From the NCBI GenBank assembly GCA_040882505.1, contig JBBEBE010000012.1:1-64000 (forward strand): a stretch of DNA of 64,000 bases. Direction: 5' to 3'. This document shows, piece after piece, positions 7,835-15,494 of the stretch (position 1 is the stretch's first letter; every line of letters starts with the position of its first letter). The notes below the pieces were generated by a model, which was not told the origin of the DNA, did not search any database, and saw only the letters and a list, made by a program, of their open reading frames with translations. Origin of the DNA: JBBEBE01 sp040882505. GTDB lineage: Bacteria > Bacteroidota > Rhodothermia > Balneolales > Balneolaceae. The translations under genes and the position numbers were made by a program.

Positions 7835-9760
7835 ATGTCAGAAGAACAAAAACAGGAATTGGAAAAAGAAGTCGCAGAACAGTCCGAGAAGGCGAGCGGT
7901 GAAGCCGAAGAGACAAGCTCAGATTCTGAGCCCGAAGTTGCTGCACCGGCTGTGGAAGCCGATCAAGAGATCGCTGTATTTACGGGTGAGAAAGCAGAGA
8001 AGATTTACACATTCGAGCAGCTGGAAGCGGCATCCGAGGATTATTCGGACGATGAGTTCAACGAGCTCGCCTCCATGTACGAGGATACGCTCAATGAAAT
8101 CGAAGAGAAAGAGATTGTCACAGGGATTGTTGTCTCTGTCGACGAGAAGTATGTAGTTGTCGATATCGGATTCAAGTCTGAAGGAATTGTTCCGGTCAAT
8201 GAATTTCCATCCAGCACGGTCGAGAAATTGCAGCCGGGCGATGAAGTGGAAGTATTCCTGGATCGGGTCGAAGATCGTGAAGGCCAGCTGATACTCTCAC
8301 GAAAGAAAGCCGATATTCTACAAGCGTGGGAGACGATTGAGAAAGCCCACGATACAGATGAAGTTATTGAAGGAACCATTCAGCGCCGAATCAAGGGTGG
8401 TATGGTTGTGGATATCTTTGGCATTGATGCTTTCCTGCCAGGATCTCAAATTGATGTTCGACCGGTTCGTGATTTTGATGCCTATGTTGGGAAGACCATG
8501 GAGTTTCAGGTCGTCAAACTGAATATGCAGGCAGAGAACGTGGTTGTTTCCCACCGTGCTCTGATCGAATCTGATTTGGAAGAACAGCGGGAAGAGATCC
8601 TCGAATCGATCGAAGCCGGGCAAGTTCTCGAAGGAATTGTCAAAAATATCACCGATTTCGGAGTCTTTATCGATTTGGGTGGAGTGGATGGACTTCTCCA
8701 TATCACCGACCTCTCATGGGGGCGTGTGGATCATCCCGACGAAATCGTACGACTCGATCAGCGCATGAATGTGGCTGTTATTGACTTTGACGAGAAGAGC
8801 AAACGAGTTTCACTCGGACTGAAGCAGTTGCAACCGCATCCGTGGACTGGAATCAATGAGAAGTATCCCGAAGGAGAGCGCGTTCAAGGACGCGTGGTTT
8901 CCATCGCCGATTACGGTGCCTTTATCGAACTTGAAAAAGGTGTCGAGGGTCTGATTCACATCAGCGAAATGTCTTGGACGCAGCACATCAAGCACCCGTC
9001 TCAATTGGTGGAGAAGAACGACATTATCGAGTGTGTCGTACTCAACATCAACGAAGAGGAGAAAAAGATCTCGCTGGGCGTCAAGCAGCTTGAGAAAGAT
9101 CCTTGGGAAGACCTGCTGGAGCGATATCCAATTGGATCCCGCCATACCGGTATTGTTCGGAACCTCACCAACTTCGGTGTGTTTGTCGAACTCGAACCCG
9201 GAATTGACGGATTGGTTCACGTTTCTGACTTGAGTTGGACAGTGAAAGTGGAGCATCCAAGCGAGGTAGCCGAAAAAGGTCAGGAGATGGAGATTGTTGT
9301 TCTGGCAGTCGACTTCGACAATCGACGAATCACACTGGGTCACAAGCAGATCGGTGAGAACCCTTGGGAACGATATGCAGAGCAATACGGTCCTGGAAGT
9401 ACAGTTAAAGCTCCTGTGACAAAAATTACAGACAAAGGTCTCTTTGTCCAGCTGGAAGAGAACGTGAGTGCCTTCTTGCCTCAGTCAAAACTGGCAGAGG
9501 AAGTAGAGGACCTGAACGAAGCTTTCAGTGAAGGAGATGAAGTGGAAGCCTTCGTGGTCGAATTTGACGAGCCGGCCAAGAAGATCGAACTTTCGCAAAA
9601 GGAGAAAGAGACATCCAAGGCAAAAACGACACGTGCGACTCGCAGCGAGTCGGTAGAGACGGGAACTCCGACGCTCGGAGAGGTGTCCGGTCTCGCCGAA
9701 ATGCTGGCTCAGAAGAAGCGTGAAGAGGGCGAAAGCGAAGACGAAGACGAAGAGTCCTGA
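7835..9760 (+). CDS. rpsA: 30S ribosomal protein S1
   Basis: A 641-residue RNA-binding ribosomal protein that docks mRNA on the 30S subunit. After an acidic, low-complexity N-terminal stretch of about 80 residues there are six S1 (OB-fold) repeats, the clearest being the third to fifth (ITDFGVFIDLGGVDGLLHI, IADYGAFIELEKGVEGLIHI, LTNFGVFVELEPGIDGLVHV); the first, second and last are more divergent, as is usual for S1. The tail is again acidic. I take the ATG at 7835 (MSEEQKQEL), which has AGGA 8 nt upstream, rather than an in-frame GTG at 7802. The acidic N-terminal arm is longer than in E. coli S1 and common in Bacteroidota relatives. Confidence 0.95.
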   Translation: MSEEQKQELEKEVAEQSEKASGEAEETSSDSEPEVAAPAVEADQEIAVFTGEKAEKIYTFEQLEAASEDYSDDEFNELASMYEDTLNEIEEKEIVTGIVVSVDEKYVVVDIGFKSEGIVPVNEFPSSTVEKLQPGDEVEVFLDRVEDREGQLILSRKKADILQAWETIEKAHDTDEVIEGTIQRRIKGGMVVDIFGIDAFLPGSQIDVRPVRDFDAYVGKTMEFQVVKLNMQAENVVVSHRALIESDLEEQREEILESIEAGQVLEGIVKNITDFGVFIDLGGVDGLLHITDLSWGRVDHPDEIVRLDQRMNVAVIDFDEKSKRVSLGLKQLQPHPWTGINEKYPEGERVQGRVVSIADYGAFIELEKGVEGLIHISEMSWTQHIKHPSQLVEKNDIIECVVLNINEEEKKISLGVKQLEKDPWEDLLERYPIGSRHTGIVRNLTNFGVFVELEPGIDGLVHVSDLSWTVKVEHPSEVAEKGQEMEIVVLAVDFDNRRITLGHKQIGENPWERYAEQYGPGSTVKAPVTKITDKGLFVQLEENVSAFLPQSKLAEEVEDLNEAFSEGDEVEAFVVEFDEPAKKIELSQKEKETSKAKTTRATRSESVETGTPTLGEVSGLAEMLAQKKREEGESEDEDEES

Positions 9761-9783
9761 TCGATTCTATCGTGTTTCAATAC

Positions 9784-9822
9784 AAAAAAGGCTCCTTACC
9801 TCGCGGTAGGGAGCCTTTTTTT
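9784..9822 (+). terminator. Rho-independent terminator after rpsA, usable in both directions
   Basis: GGCTCCTTACC and GGTAGGGAGCC form an 11-pair stem (one T-G pair) with a TCGC loop. A-run before and T-run after the stem mean it can end transcription of rpsA on the plus strand and of the convergent small gene on the minus strand. Confidence 0.93.
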
Positions 9823-9865
9823 ATATCGGCAGGTACGATTTTATCAGGGTCTGCGAGAAGGAGAA

Positions 9866-10114
9866 TCAGTCAAGGTAGAAGTAGACATTGCTGTTGTCGG
9901 AATCCTTGCTCGATTTGATTTTGGTTCCCTGCTCTTTGTTGATGGTATAGACAATATTTCTCATCGAATTGAGTTCACGATCATTTTTATACCCGACTCG
10001 AATCGCATCCCCGCCTGGTTTTAGTTTATCCAAAGCATCGATCAGTGGTTGATACTTGGATGAACTGTTTCGAGAGACTTTTACTGTGTTCTTGGGTACA
10101 ATTTTTACTTTCAT
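9866..10114 (-). CDS. Small basic protein of unknown function
   Basis: An 82-residue basic protein without signal peptide or membrane segment. I do not recognise the family. It has a regular alternation of short helix and strand patterns: a SSSKYQPLIDALDKLKPGG region, then DAIRVGYKND, a helix with ELNSMRNIVYTINKEQG, and a final strand NVYFYLD. This could be a small nucleic-acid or ribosome-associated fold, but that is a guess. AAAGGA lies about 10 nt before the ATG, so it is probably translated. It is monocistronic, between the rpsA terminator and moxR. Confidence 0.65.
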   Translation of the reverse strand: MKVKIVPKNTVKVSRNSSSKYQPLIDALDKLKPGGDAIRVGYKNDRELNSMRNIVYTINKEQGTKIKSSKDSDNSNVYFYLD

Positions 10115-10235
10115 CAGCAGATTGTCCTTTGATTGTTATTTATGCAGATGAATATTCGAAATTTATTATAAAGGATCAACTGTATTGATGAAATTTAGTG
10201 TCAATAACCTATTTGATTATCGTGTACCAGTAAAA

Positions 10236-11234
10236 TCAAGGAACAGGAACTGTCGATAATATTTGCTGGATAATCTCCTCTGGGCCGATATTTTCCGCTT
10301 CGGCTTCAAAGGTTGGAATGACGCGGTGACGTAAAATATCCATGGCAATCGTCCGGACATCTTCCGGAGTGACATACGCACGATGGTTCATGAATGCAAC
10401 CGCCCGGGCTGCCAGATTCAGATTGATGGTGGCACGGGGTGAGGCGCCAAAGTCGATGAGGGGTTCCAGTGAAGAGAGTCCATTGTCTGAAGGTTGTCGT
10501 GTAGCAAAGATGAGATCGAGGATATAGGATTCCACTTTTTCATCCATGTAAATTTTATTGATCGCTTCTCTGGCTCTGAAAATTTGATCGACGGATACGA
10601 CGGGTTGAACCGTTTCGCGTTCTCCGGTTCGAGCCATACGTCTCATGATTTCCCGCTCTTCTTCACGGGTCGGGTACCCAATATGGATCTTCATCATGAA
10701 TCGGTCTACCTGCGCTTCAGGTAATGGGTACGTTCCCTCTTGCTCGACCGGGTTTTGTGTGGCCAATACAAGAAAAGGTTGGTCCAGTGGGTAGGTGGTG
10801 TCTCCGATGGTGACTTGAAGTTCCTGCATCGCTTCCAACAGGGCACTTTGAACTTTTGCAGGTGAACGGTTGATTTCATCTGCCAGGATAATATTCGAAA
10901 AGATGGGCCCTTTTTTGACTACGAATTGACCCTCTTTCTGATTGTAGATCAATGTTCCGATCAGATCGGCCGGCAATAGATCCGGGGTAAACTGTAGACG
11001 CTGAAACCCGGTATCGATCGCTTTTGCGAGCGAGGAGACTGTTAATGTTTTTGCCAACCCTGGAACGCCTTCCAGAAGAACATGTCCTTCTGTAAGCAGT
11101 CCGGTCAGAAGGCGGTCGATCATGATCCGTTGACCAATCACTACTTTTCCCAGTTCCGTATACAATGTGTCGAGAAATTGGCTTGTCTCTTCAATCTCTT
11201 CCGTAAGCCGGTTCATGTCCGGTTGTTCATTCAT
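10236..11234 (-). CDS. MoxR-type AAA+ ATPase
   Basis: A 332-residue MoxR/RavA-class ATPase, a chaperone-like family that often acts with von Willebrand factor A proteins in assembling complexes or modulating stress responses. It shows the family Walker A GVPGLAKT near residue 55, Walker B ILADEINRSPAK, sensor 1 LATQNPVEQEGTYPLPEAQ and the arginine-bearing VDRFMMKI region, then the lid with GASPRAT. GGAG lies 8 nt before the ATG. The DUF58/VWA partner genes usually found downstream are missing; the next minus-strand gene is an unrelated small protein, so its client is unknown. Confidence 0.93.
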   Translation of the reverse strand: MNEQPDMNRLTEEIEETSQFLDTLYTELGKVVIGQRIMIDRLLTGLLTEGHVLLEGVPGLAKTLTVSSLAKAIDTGFQRLQFTPDLLPADLIGTLIYNQKEGQFVVKKGPIFSNIILADEINRSPAKVQSALLEAMQELQVTIGDTTYPLDQPFLVLATQNPVEQEGTYPLPEAQVDRFMMKIHIGYPTREEEREIMRRMARTGERETVQPVVSVDQIFRAREAINKIYMDEKVESYILDLIFATRQPSDNGLSSLEPLIDFGASPRATINLNLAARAVAFMNHRAYVTPEDVRTIAMDILRHRVIPTFEAEAENIGPEEIIQQILSTVPVP

Positions 11235-11382
11235 TCTGAAATCTCCGTCGGTTCTTCAAATGGGTAAGCGTTTGCTGATTTCCGTTTTGGTCGGATTGAA
11301 AATGTCAAAATCTAGGCAGAAAGAGTACTCTGTTTGGTGAAAATTCGTAGCAATGCAGGATTCATCCGAATGTAAATGGATC

Positions 11383-11411
11383 TTGAAGGCGGTGCCAAAT
11401 TTGTCTACATT
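11383..11411 (+). promoter_or_regulatory. Sigma-70 type promoter for nuoJK
   Basis: TTGAAG (11383-11388) and TACATT (11406-11411) with a 17 bp spacer, 27 nt before the nuoJ ATG, in the divergent moxR/nuoJ gap. Its presence means nuoJK need not depend on transcription from other nuo genes, none of which lie upstream here. Confidence 0.6.
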
Positions 11412-11438
11412 TAGCCCTTCAAAATCAACTGGGCTTCT

Positions 11439-11963
11439 ATGATCACCTACGCTTTTGTACTACTTGCTGTATTTGCGATCGCAACGGCTTTGGCTCTGGT
11501 CCTGAGCAAAAACACGGTCAATAGTGCGCTTTTTCTCGTACTCAACTTTATAACGGTTGCAGGTCTGTATCTTCTGCTTGAAGCACAGTTTCTTGCGATG
11601 ATTCAGATCGTTGTGTACGCCGGCGCCATTATGGTTCTGTTTCTGTTTGTCATCATGCTTCTCAATTTGGATGATGAATCGACACTTTTCAGCAAGTGGA
11701 GATTCCGGTATTTGTTGGCATTTCTACTGGGTGCCGGTTTGATCGGACAGATTACATACAGCTTGGGAGGAGTTGCCGGTCAGTTGCCCGAGATTTCCGA
11801 TCGTATGAGTGAGATCGGAACAGTGGAAGCAGTTGCCGAGGTTCTGTATACGGACTTTATGCTGCCTTTCGAGATGACGGCTGTACTCCTTACAGCTGCA
11901 GTTGTCGGAGCCCTCCTTATCGCTCAGTATAAAGTCAAAACGACGGAGCAGGTTAGCAAATGA
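11439..11963 (+). CDS. nuoJ: NADH-quinone oxidoreductase subunit J
   Basis: Membrane-arm subunit of respiratory complex I, 174 residues with five predicted transmembrane helices. The segment LFLVLNFITVAGLYLLLEAQFLAMIQIVVYAG, read in parts, contains the conserved EAQFLA...QxxVYxGAIMVLFLFVIM of NuoJ, whose pi-bulge helix couples quinone chemistry to proton channels. The stop overlaps the start of nuoK by four bases (ATGA), indicating translational coupling. nuoA-I are not in the window. Confidence 0.96.
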   Translation: MITYAFVLLAVFAIATALALVLSKNTVNSALFLVLNFITVAGLYLLLEAQFLAMIQIVVYAGAIMVLFLFVIMLLNLDDESTLFSKWRFRYLLAFLLGAGLIGQITYSLGGVAGQLPEISDRMSEIGTVEAVAEVLYTDFMLPFEMTAVLLTAAVVGALLIAQYKVKTTEQVSK

Positions 11964-12262
11964 TTGGAATTGATTGGTATCTCTCACTGAGTGCAGTTCT
12001 CTTCACAATCGGTGCCGTTGGCGTGCTGATTCGAAGAAATGCGATCGTGGTATTTATGTGTATCGAGTTGATGCTCAATTCTGTTAATATTTCCTTGATA
12101 GCATTTGCAAGCTACCATGGGGATATCACAGGCCAAATTCTGGTCTTTTTTGCGTTGGCAGTTGCCGCTGCAGAGGCAGTTATTGGTCTGGCCATCATTT
12201 TGGCCATCTTCCGAAATCACCTTTCCATTGATGTTACCAAAGTGAATCTTCTTCGCTGGTAA
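11960..12262 (+). CDS. nuoK: NADH-quinone oxidoreductase subunit K
   Basis: A 100-residue, three-helix membrane-arm subunit of complex I, homologous to MrpC. It has the conserved glutamates in helix 2 (CIELMLNSVN) and helix 3 (AAAEAVIGLAI), which form part of the proton channel. Overlaps nuoJ by four bases. In a standard nuo operon nuoL would follow at once; here the next plus-strand gene is nuoL nearly 9 kb away, with minus-strand genes between. Confidence 0.97.
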   Translation: MIGIDWYLSLSAVLFTIGAVGVLIRRNAIVVFMCIELMLNSVNISLIAFASYHGDITGQILVFFALAVAAAEAVIGLAIILAIFRNHLSIDVTKVNLLRW

Positions 12263-12296
12263 CTCCAAAGGCACAAGATTGGATTCAATCCACTTT

Positions 12297-12371
12297 CGGA
12301 TATCGGGTTCAAACGATATCTGTTGGTGTGTGGATCCTGAAAGTTTCAGGTGGTTTCCGATTCGATATCCG
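12297..12371. repeat. Inverted repeat cluster at the nuoK/pseudogene convergence
   Basis: CGGATATCG (12297-12305) is matched by its exact reverse complement CGATATCCG at 12363-12371. Between them lie a second GATATC at 12315-12320 and the palindrome CCTGAAA-G-TTTCAGG (12336-12350). No T-run follows, so it is not a typical terminator; it may still stop convergent transcription or be left from the rearrangement that brought the neighbouring genes here. Confidence 0.45.
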
Positions 12372-13117
12372 GTAGTGTCTCCAGGGTTTTCCAGATCTGG
12401 AAAAGAGCTCTCGGGACATGAAAACACCCTTTCCATTTCCCTCCTTTCAGTGACATGTTTAGATCACCATGTCGATCCAGATATCCAAACCATTCAGGGA
12501 AGTCCGGATCACGGAAATGATTCCAGTTGTAGTCGTGCACGCGTTGAAACCACTCCAAACTTTTTGACTCTCCGGTCCAGCGGTATGCTTTGATCAAAGC
12601 AATGGTCGTTTCGAGGTGAACCCACCATAATTTTTGGCTCCATTCGAGCTGTTGGGGTGGAGCTCCTTTCCGGTCCAGATAATAGAACAACCCACCATCT
12701 GAATGATCCCAACCGTAATCAATCATGCGATGCGTGATGGAGGCTGCTTTTTCAATCCATTCTCGTTCGTTGAATCTCTCTCCGAGGTCCATCAGGAACC
12801 ACATCGCTTCAATGGCGTGACCCGGTAGCACAAGGCGACCATCGAACGTATCGCTGAGTGATCCATCCGGGCAGATGTTCTCGAGAACAATTCCGAGTTC
12901 GGGTCGGTAGAATCGGTTCAAAATTTGATCGGCGATCTCGTAAGAGTGTCGTTGGATTTCGTTCTCGTCCAGTAGGTGGTCGATCTCCATTGCCAGGTTC
13001 GAGAGGATCATTGGGAGGGCAAAGTTGTCGAGAGATCGCGTAGATGGAATAGATTTACTCCACTTGCCTTTTGGATTCTCGCGTCGCTTGAGTGTTTGCC
13101 GGAAGGTCTGCAGAGCC
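12346..13117 (-). pseudogene. N-acylglucosamine 2-epimerase family protein, N-terminus deleted
   Basis: The reading frame ending at 12346 encodes about 255 residues of the C-terminal two thirds of an AGE/cellobiose 2-epimerase (alpha/alpha barrel). Family marks are the ENPKGKW...STRSLDNFALPMIL segment, the catalytic-region histidine in LPGHAIEAMWF, GGLFYYLDRKG, and WSQKLWWVHLET with the second catalytic-type histidine. Members are near 400 residues; about 150 N-terminal residues are missing and the frame runs instead into the sodium symporter fragment read in another frame. The junction is close to 13110-13125. The residual part has no visible start signal of its own, so I call it a pseudogene. 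Confidence 0.82.
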
Positions 13118-13475
13118 GCTGAAATCGAAATCCATAAAATTCGGGGGATGTGAAAATATTCAACCGGCGCCAAAAGACGGCAAACAAGATTCCGCCAATC
13201 ATGAGGGCAAGGCTGAATCGACTGATGTACCACCAGTAGACAAAGACTCCGGTGATCACGGTCATTCCGCAATACGCTGGAGCTACATCTGCATTGAGGG
13301 TGGTCGCCGAGTAGGAGACTCCACTCATGAAACCGGAAACATCCCGTCCACCGAGGAAGTAGTTCTCGAGCCCTTGTTGGGCAAATGAACGAAAATAGAA
13401 ACCGAGGCCGAGCAGGAGGACGACATAGAGGCCCATGACCGACCAATCGAGCCACTCTAACTGTATTTCTGACAT
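13118..13475 (-). pseudogene. Sodium:solute symporter (SSS family), C-terminus deleted
   Basis: Starting at the ATG at 13475, about 118 residues match the first three to four helices of a sodium:solute symporter: LDWSVMGLYVVLLLGLGFYF, the LGGRDVSGFMSGVSYSATTL region that holds the sodium-binding loop, and FTSPEFYGFRF, which aligns to the T-x-PEF-x-x-RF loop. Full members are about 500-600 residues. After FRF the frame reads out of phase into epimerase sequence and stops at 13008. The two genes were evidently adjacent in one operon (transporter then epimerase, a common sugar-utilisation pairing) and lost roughly the symporter 3' end and epimerase 5' end in one deletion. An assembly join cannot be excluded. 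Confidence 0.83.
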
Positions 13476-13569
13476 TGCAAGACGTTGAGTGTCGGGTTGA
13501 GTAGACCGTAGGAAAGAACGGTCGAAATCACATTCGGTTCAACCCGAAACCAATTACGAAGACTTGGAA

Positions 13570-15288
13570 TCAGAGAACGAATGAGAGGCCGATTACGACA
13601 ACGGCCAGCAGGATGAAGGCCATGACCGTTCCGATGGGGGAACTGTAGGTCGATGCTGTTTGTCCGGGCGAGAGCCAGGGGTTGAGCCACGTCATGGGGT
13701 TGTCAAAGCTGGAAGCCAGTTTGCCGGCGATCCCGTGAACGGCTCGTTCGGCCCATCCAAAGAAGTCGTCGACTCTGTTTACGAAAATTTTTCGGGTCAG
13801 CGCTGCCGGCTTGCGGTAGAACCAGTCGGTATCAAGTGCAATTTTTGCATCTCCTTTGAGCTTCACACGAAGGATCCAGAAGCCGATAAATGTGAAGATC
13901 AGTATTTGAGTGACCTCTACTAGGTGATAGACGGTATACGGCTGATAGTCTACCGGAAATGGAAGGTAGCTGTAGAGGAGTTGAGGCCAGACACCAAAAA
14001 GGGTACAGAAAAAGGCACCGATACCCATGGCAACCAGCATATTCTTTGGAACAGGTTTTACGGTAATTTCACTTTTCTGCTTGCCGAACCAGGTGAAATA
14101 GGGGAGTTTGAGTCCGGTATGGAGAAACGTACCTACAGAAGCGAGGGTAAGAAGCAGATAGACCCACTCAAGGTGAGCCGATCCGGCGGCGCTCACAACC
14201 ATCGATTTACTGATGAATCCGTTGAATAGCGGGAAGCCCGAGATGGAGAATGCACCAATCATATAGAGGCCGACTACCCACTTCATCTTGGAGGCAAATC
14301 CTCCCAGTTCTGTCAGTTTGCTCTTTCCCGTTGAGTAGAGTACCGCACCAGCTCCCATGAACAGAAGAGATTTATAGAGGATGTGACTGAATGCATGGGC
14401 GGTCGCACCGTTCAGAGCCATTTCGGTCCCGATACCGATTCCTGCAACCATATATCCCACCTGACTAATAATGTGGTAGGCGAGAATCTGTCGGATATCA
14501 TTCGCCAGCACAGCATATACCACTCCATAGAGGGCCATTGCCACACCGAACCAGATCAGAATGCTCCAGCCCGGGAAGAGGACCATCAAAACGTAAACGG
14601 CAGACTTGGTTGTAAACGCACTCATGAATACAGCTCCTGTGACCGTTGCGTTTGGATATGCATCCGGAAGCCAGGCATTCAGAGGAGGTATGGCGGCATT
14701 GATGGCCACACCGATAAGGATCAACAGAGACGCAGATGTGAACTCTTCCGGGAAACTGGACAGAAGGATGGATCCTGTATCATTCAGGTGTGCCAGAATC
14801 CCGGCCAAAAGGATTCCGCCACCGAGTGAGTGATAAATCAGGTATCGCATTCCTGAATGTTGGGATTCAGATGTCCGTCGGGCCCAAACCAGGTAGGCTG
14901 AACTGAAGGCCATCAGCTCCCAAAAAACCAGGAGCGTGAAAAAGTCACCGGCAAATGTGACACCAAGTGCACCGGCGCCGTACGCCAGAGCAGAAGATTG
15001 TTGTCCAAGATCCTCGATATGCCAGGAATAGACACCCCCGATAACGGCAATCATCGCAAAGATGGTCCCGAAGATCCTGCTCAGGGTGCCAGCCTGGACG
15101 AGGACAAGCTCATAACTGGCTATGGTCGTTGTAATCGTGAACCCATCCGGCATCATCCAGATAGCCGCAAGAGCTGCCAGTGGAAAAACCAAAAAAAGCG
15201 AAGACCGTACCTCCTGTTTGACAAGAGGGAGAACCCATGCGCCCAGGAGGACCCATACAGCCGGGAAAAAAAGGAAATTAGTGATCAT
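13570..15288 (-). CDS. MrpD/NuoL-like antiporter subunit with long C-terminal extension
   Basis: A 572-residue proton-antiporter-type membrane protein, last gene of the Mrp cluster. About 14 helices are predicted, with the conserved helix-5 glutamate in LVFWELMAFSSAYLVW, the loop ending in LNAWLPDAYPNATVTGAV, the key lysine in AFTTKSAVYVLMV, and the discontinuous-helix region ILAYHIISQVGYMVAG. Unlike its two paralogues it carries a further 80-residue tail with a TDWFYRKPAALTRK motif, an amphipathic stretch and a last helix, like the extension seen in some NuoL/Mrp D-type proteins. The start ATG at 15288 overlaps the preceding small gene by 11 bp. It may stand in for the missing N-terminal part of MrpA; that is inference. 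Confidence 0.85.
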   Translation of the reverse strand: MITNFLFFPAVWVLLGAWVLPLVKQEVRSSLFLVFPLAALAAIWMMPDGFTITTTIASYELVLVQAGTLSRIFGTIFAMIAVIGGVYSWHIEDLGQQSSALAYGAGALGVTFAGDFFTLLVFWELMAFSSAYLVWARRTSESQHSGMRYLIYHSLGGGILLAGILAHLNDTGSILLSSFPEEFTSASLLILIGVAINAAIPPLNAWLPDAYPNATVTGAVFMSAFTTKSAVYVLMVLFPGWSILIWFGVAMALYGVVYAVLANDIRQILAYHIISQVGYMVAGIGIGTEMALNGATAHAFSHILYKSLLFMGAGAVLYSTGKSKLTELGGFASKMKWVVGLYMIGAFSISGFPLFNGFISKSMVVSAAGSAHLEWVYLLLTLASVGTFLHTGLKLPYFTWFGKQKSEITVKPVPKNMLVAMGIGAFFCTLFGVWPQLLYSYLPFPVDYQPYTVYHLVEVTQILIFTFIGFWILRVKLKGDAKIALDTDWFYRKPAALTRKIFVNRVDDFFGWAERAVHGIAGKLASSFDNPMTWLNPWLSPGQTASTYSSPIGTVMAFILLAVVVIGLSFVL

Positions 15289-15493
15289 AGTATGATTCGT
15301 CTCTGAACAGGAAAAGTTTGCCAATCCACTTGGAGACATAAATGATGATAATACAGCTCATGAATCCCCATATTGCATAGAATCCCGGAATGGAATTCCA
15401 CCAGTGAGAGTCATAATCTGCCAGTAGTGTAAACTCTGCGATCAGAGTTCCGATGGTCAGTATTATCAGCGTCGTCCAGTGCCATGTTTTCAT
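15278..15493 (-). CDS. Small two-helix membrane protein in the Mrp cluster
   Basis: A 71-residue protein beginning MKTWHWTTLIILTIG with two hydrophobic segments separated by a short polar loop (DYDSHWWNSIPGF) and a charged C-terminus ending SYYDH. I do not recognise a named family. A strong GGAGG sits 5 nt before the ATG at 15493. The gene begins 1 bp after the stop of the preceding mrpD and overlaps the next mrpD-like gene by 11 bp, so it is translated as part of the cluster and may be an accessory subunit. Confidence 0.8.
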   Translation of the reverse strand: MKTWHWTTLIILTIGTLIAEFTLLADYDSHWWNSIPGFYAIWGFMSCIIIIYVSKWIGKLFLFRDESYYDH

Positions 15494-15494
15494 G

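Noticed and set aside
12346..13455. One 369-residue minus-strand frame as an intact epimerase
   Set aside because: The first 110 residues are the symporter gene read in the wrong frame; only the part below about 13117 resembles the epimerase family.
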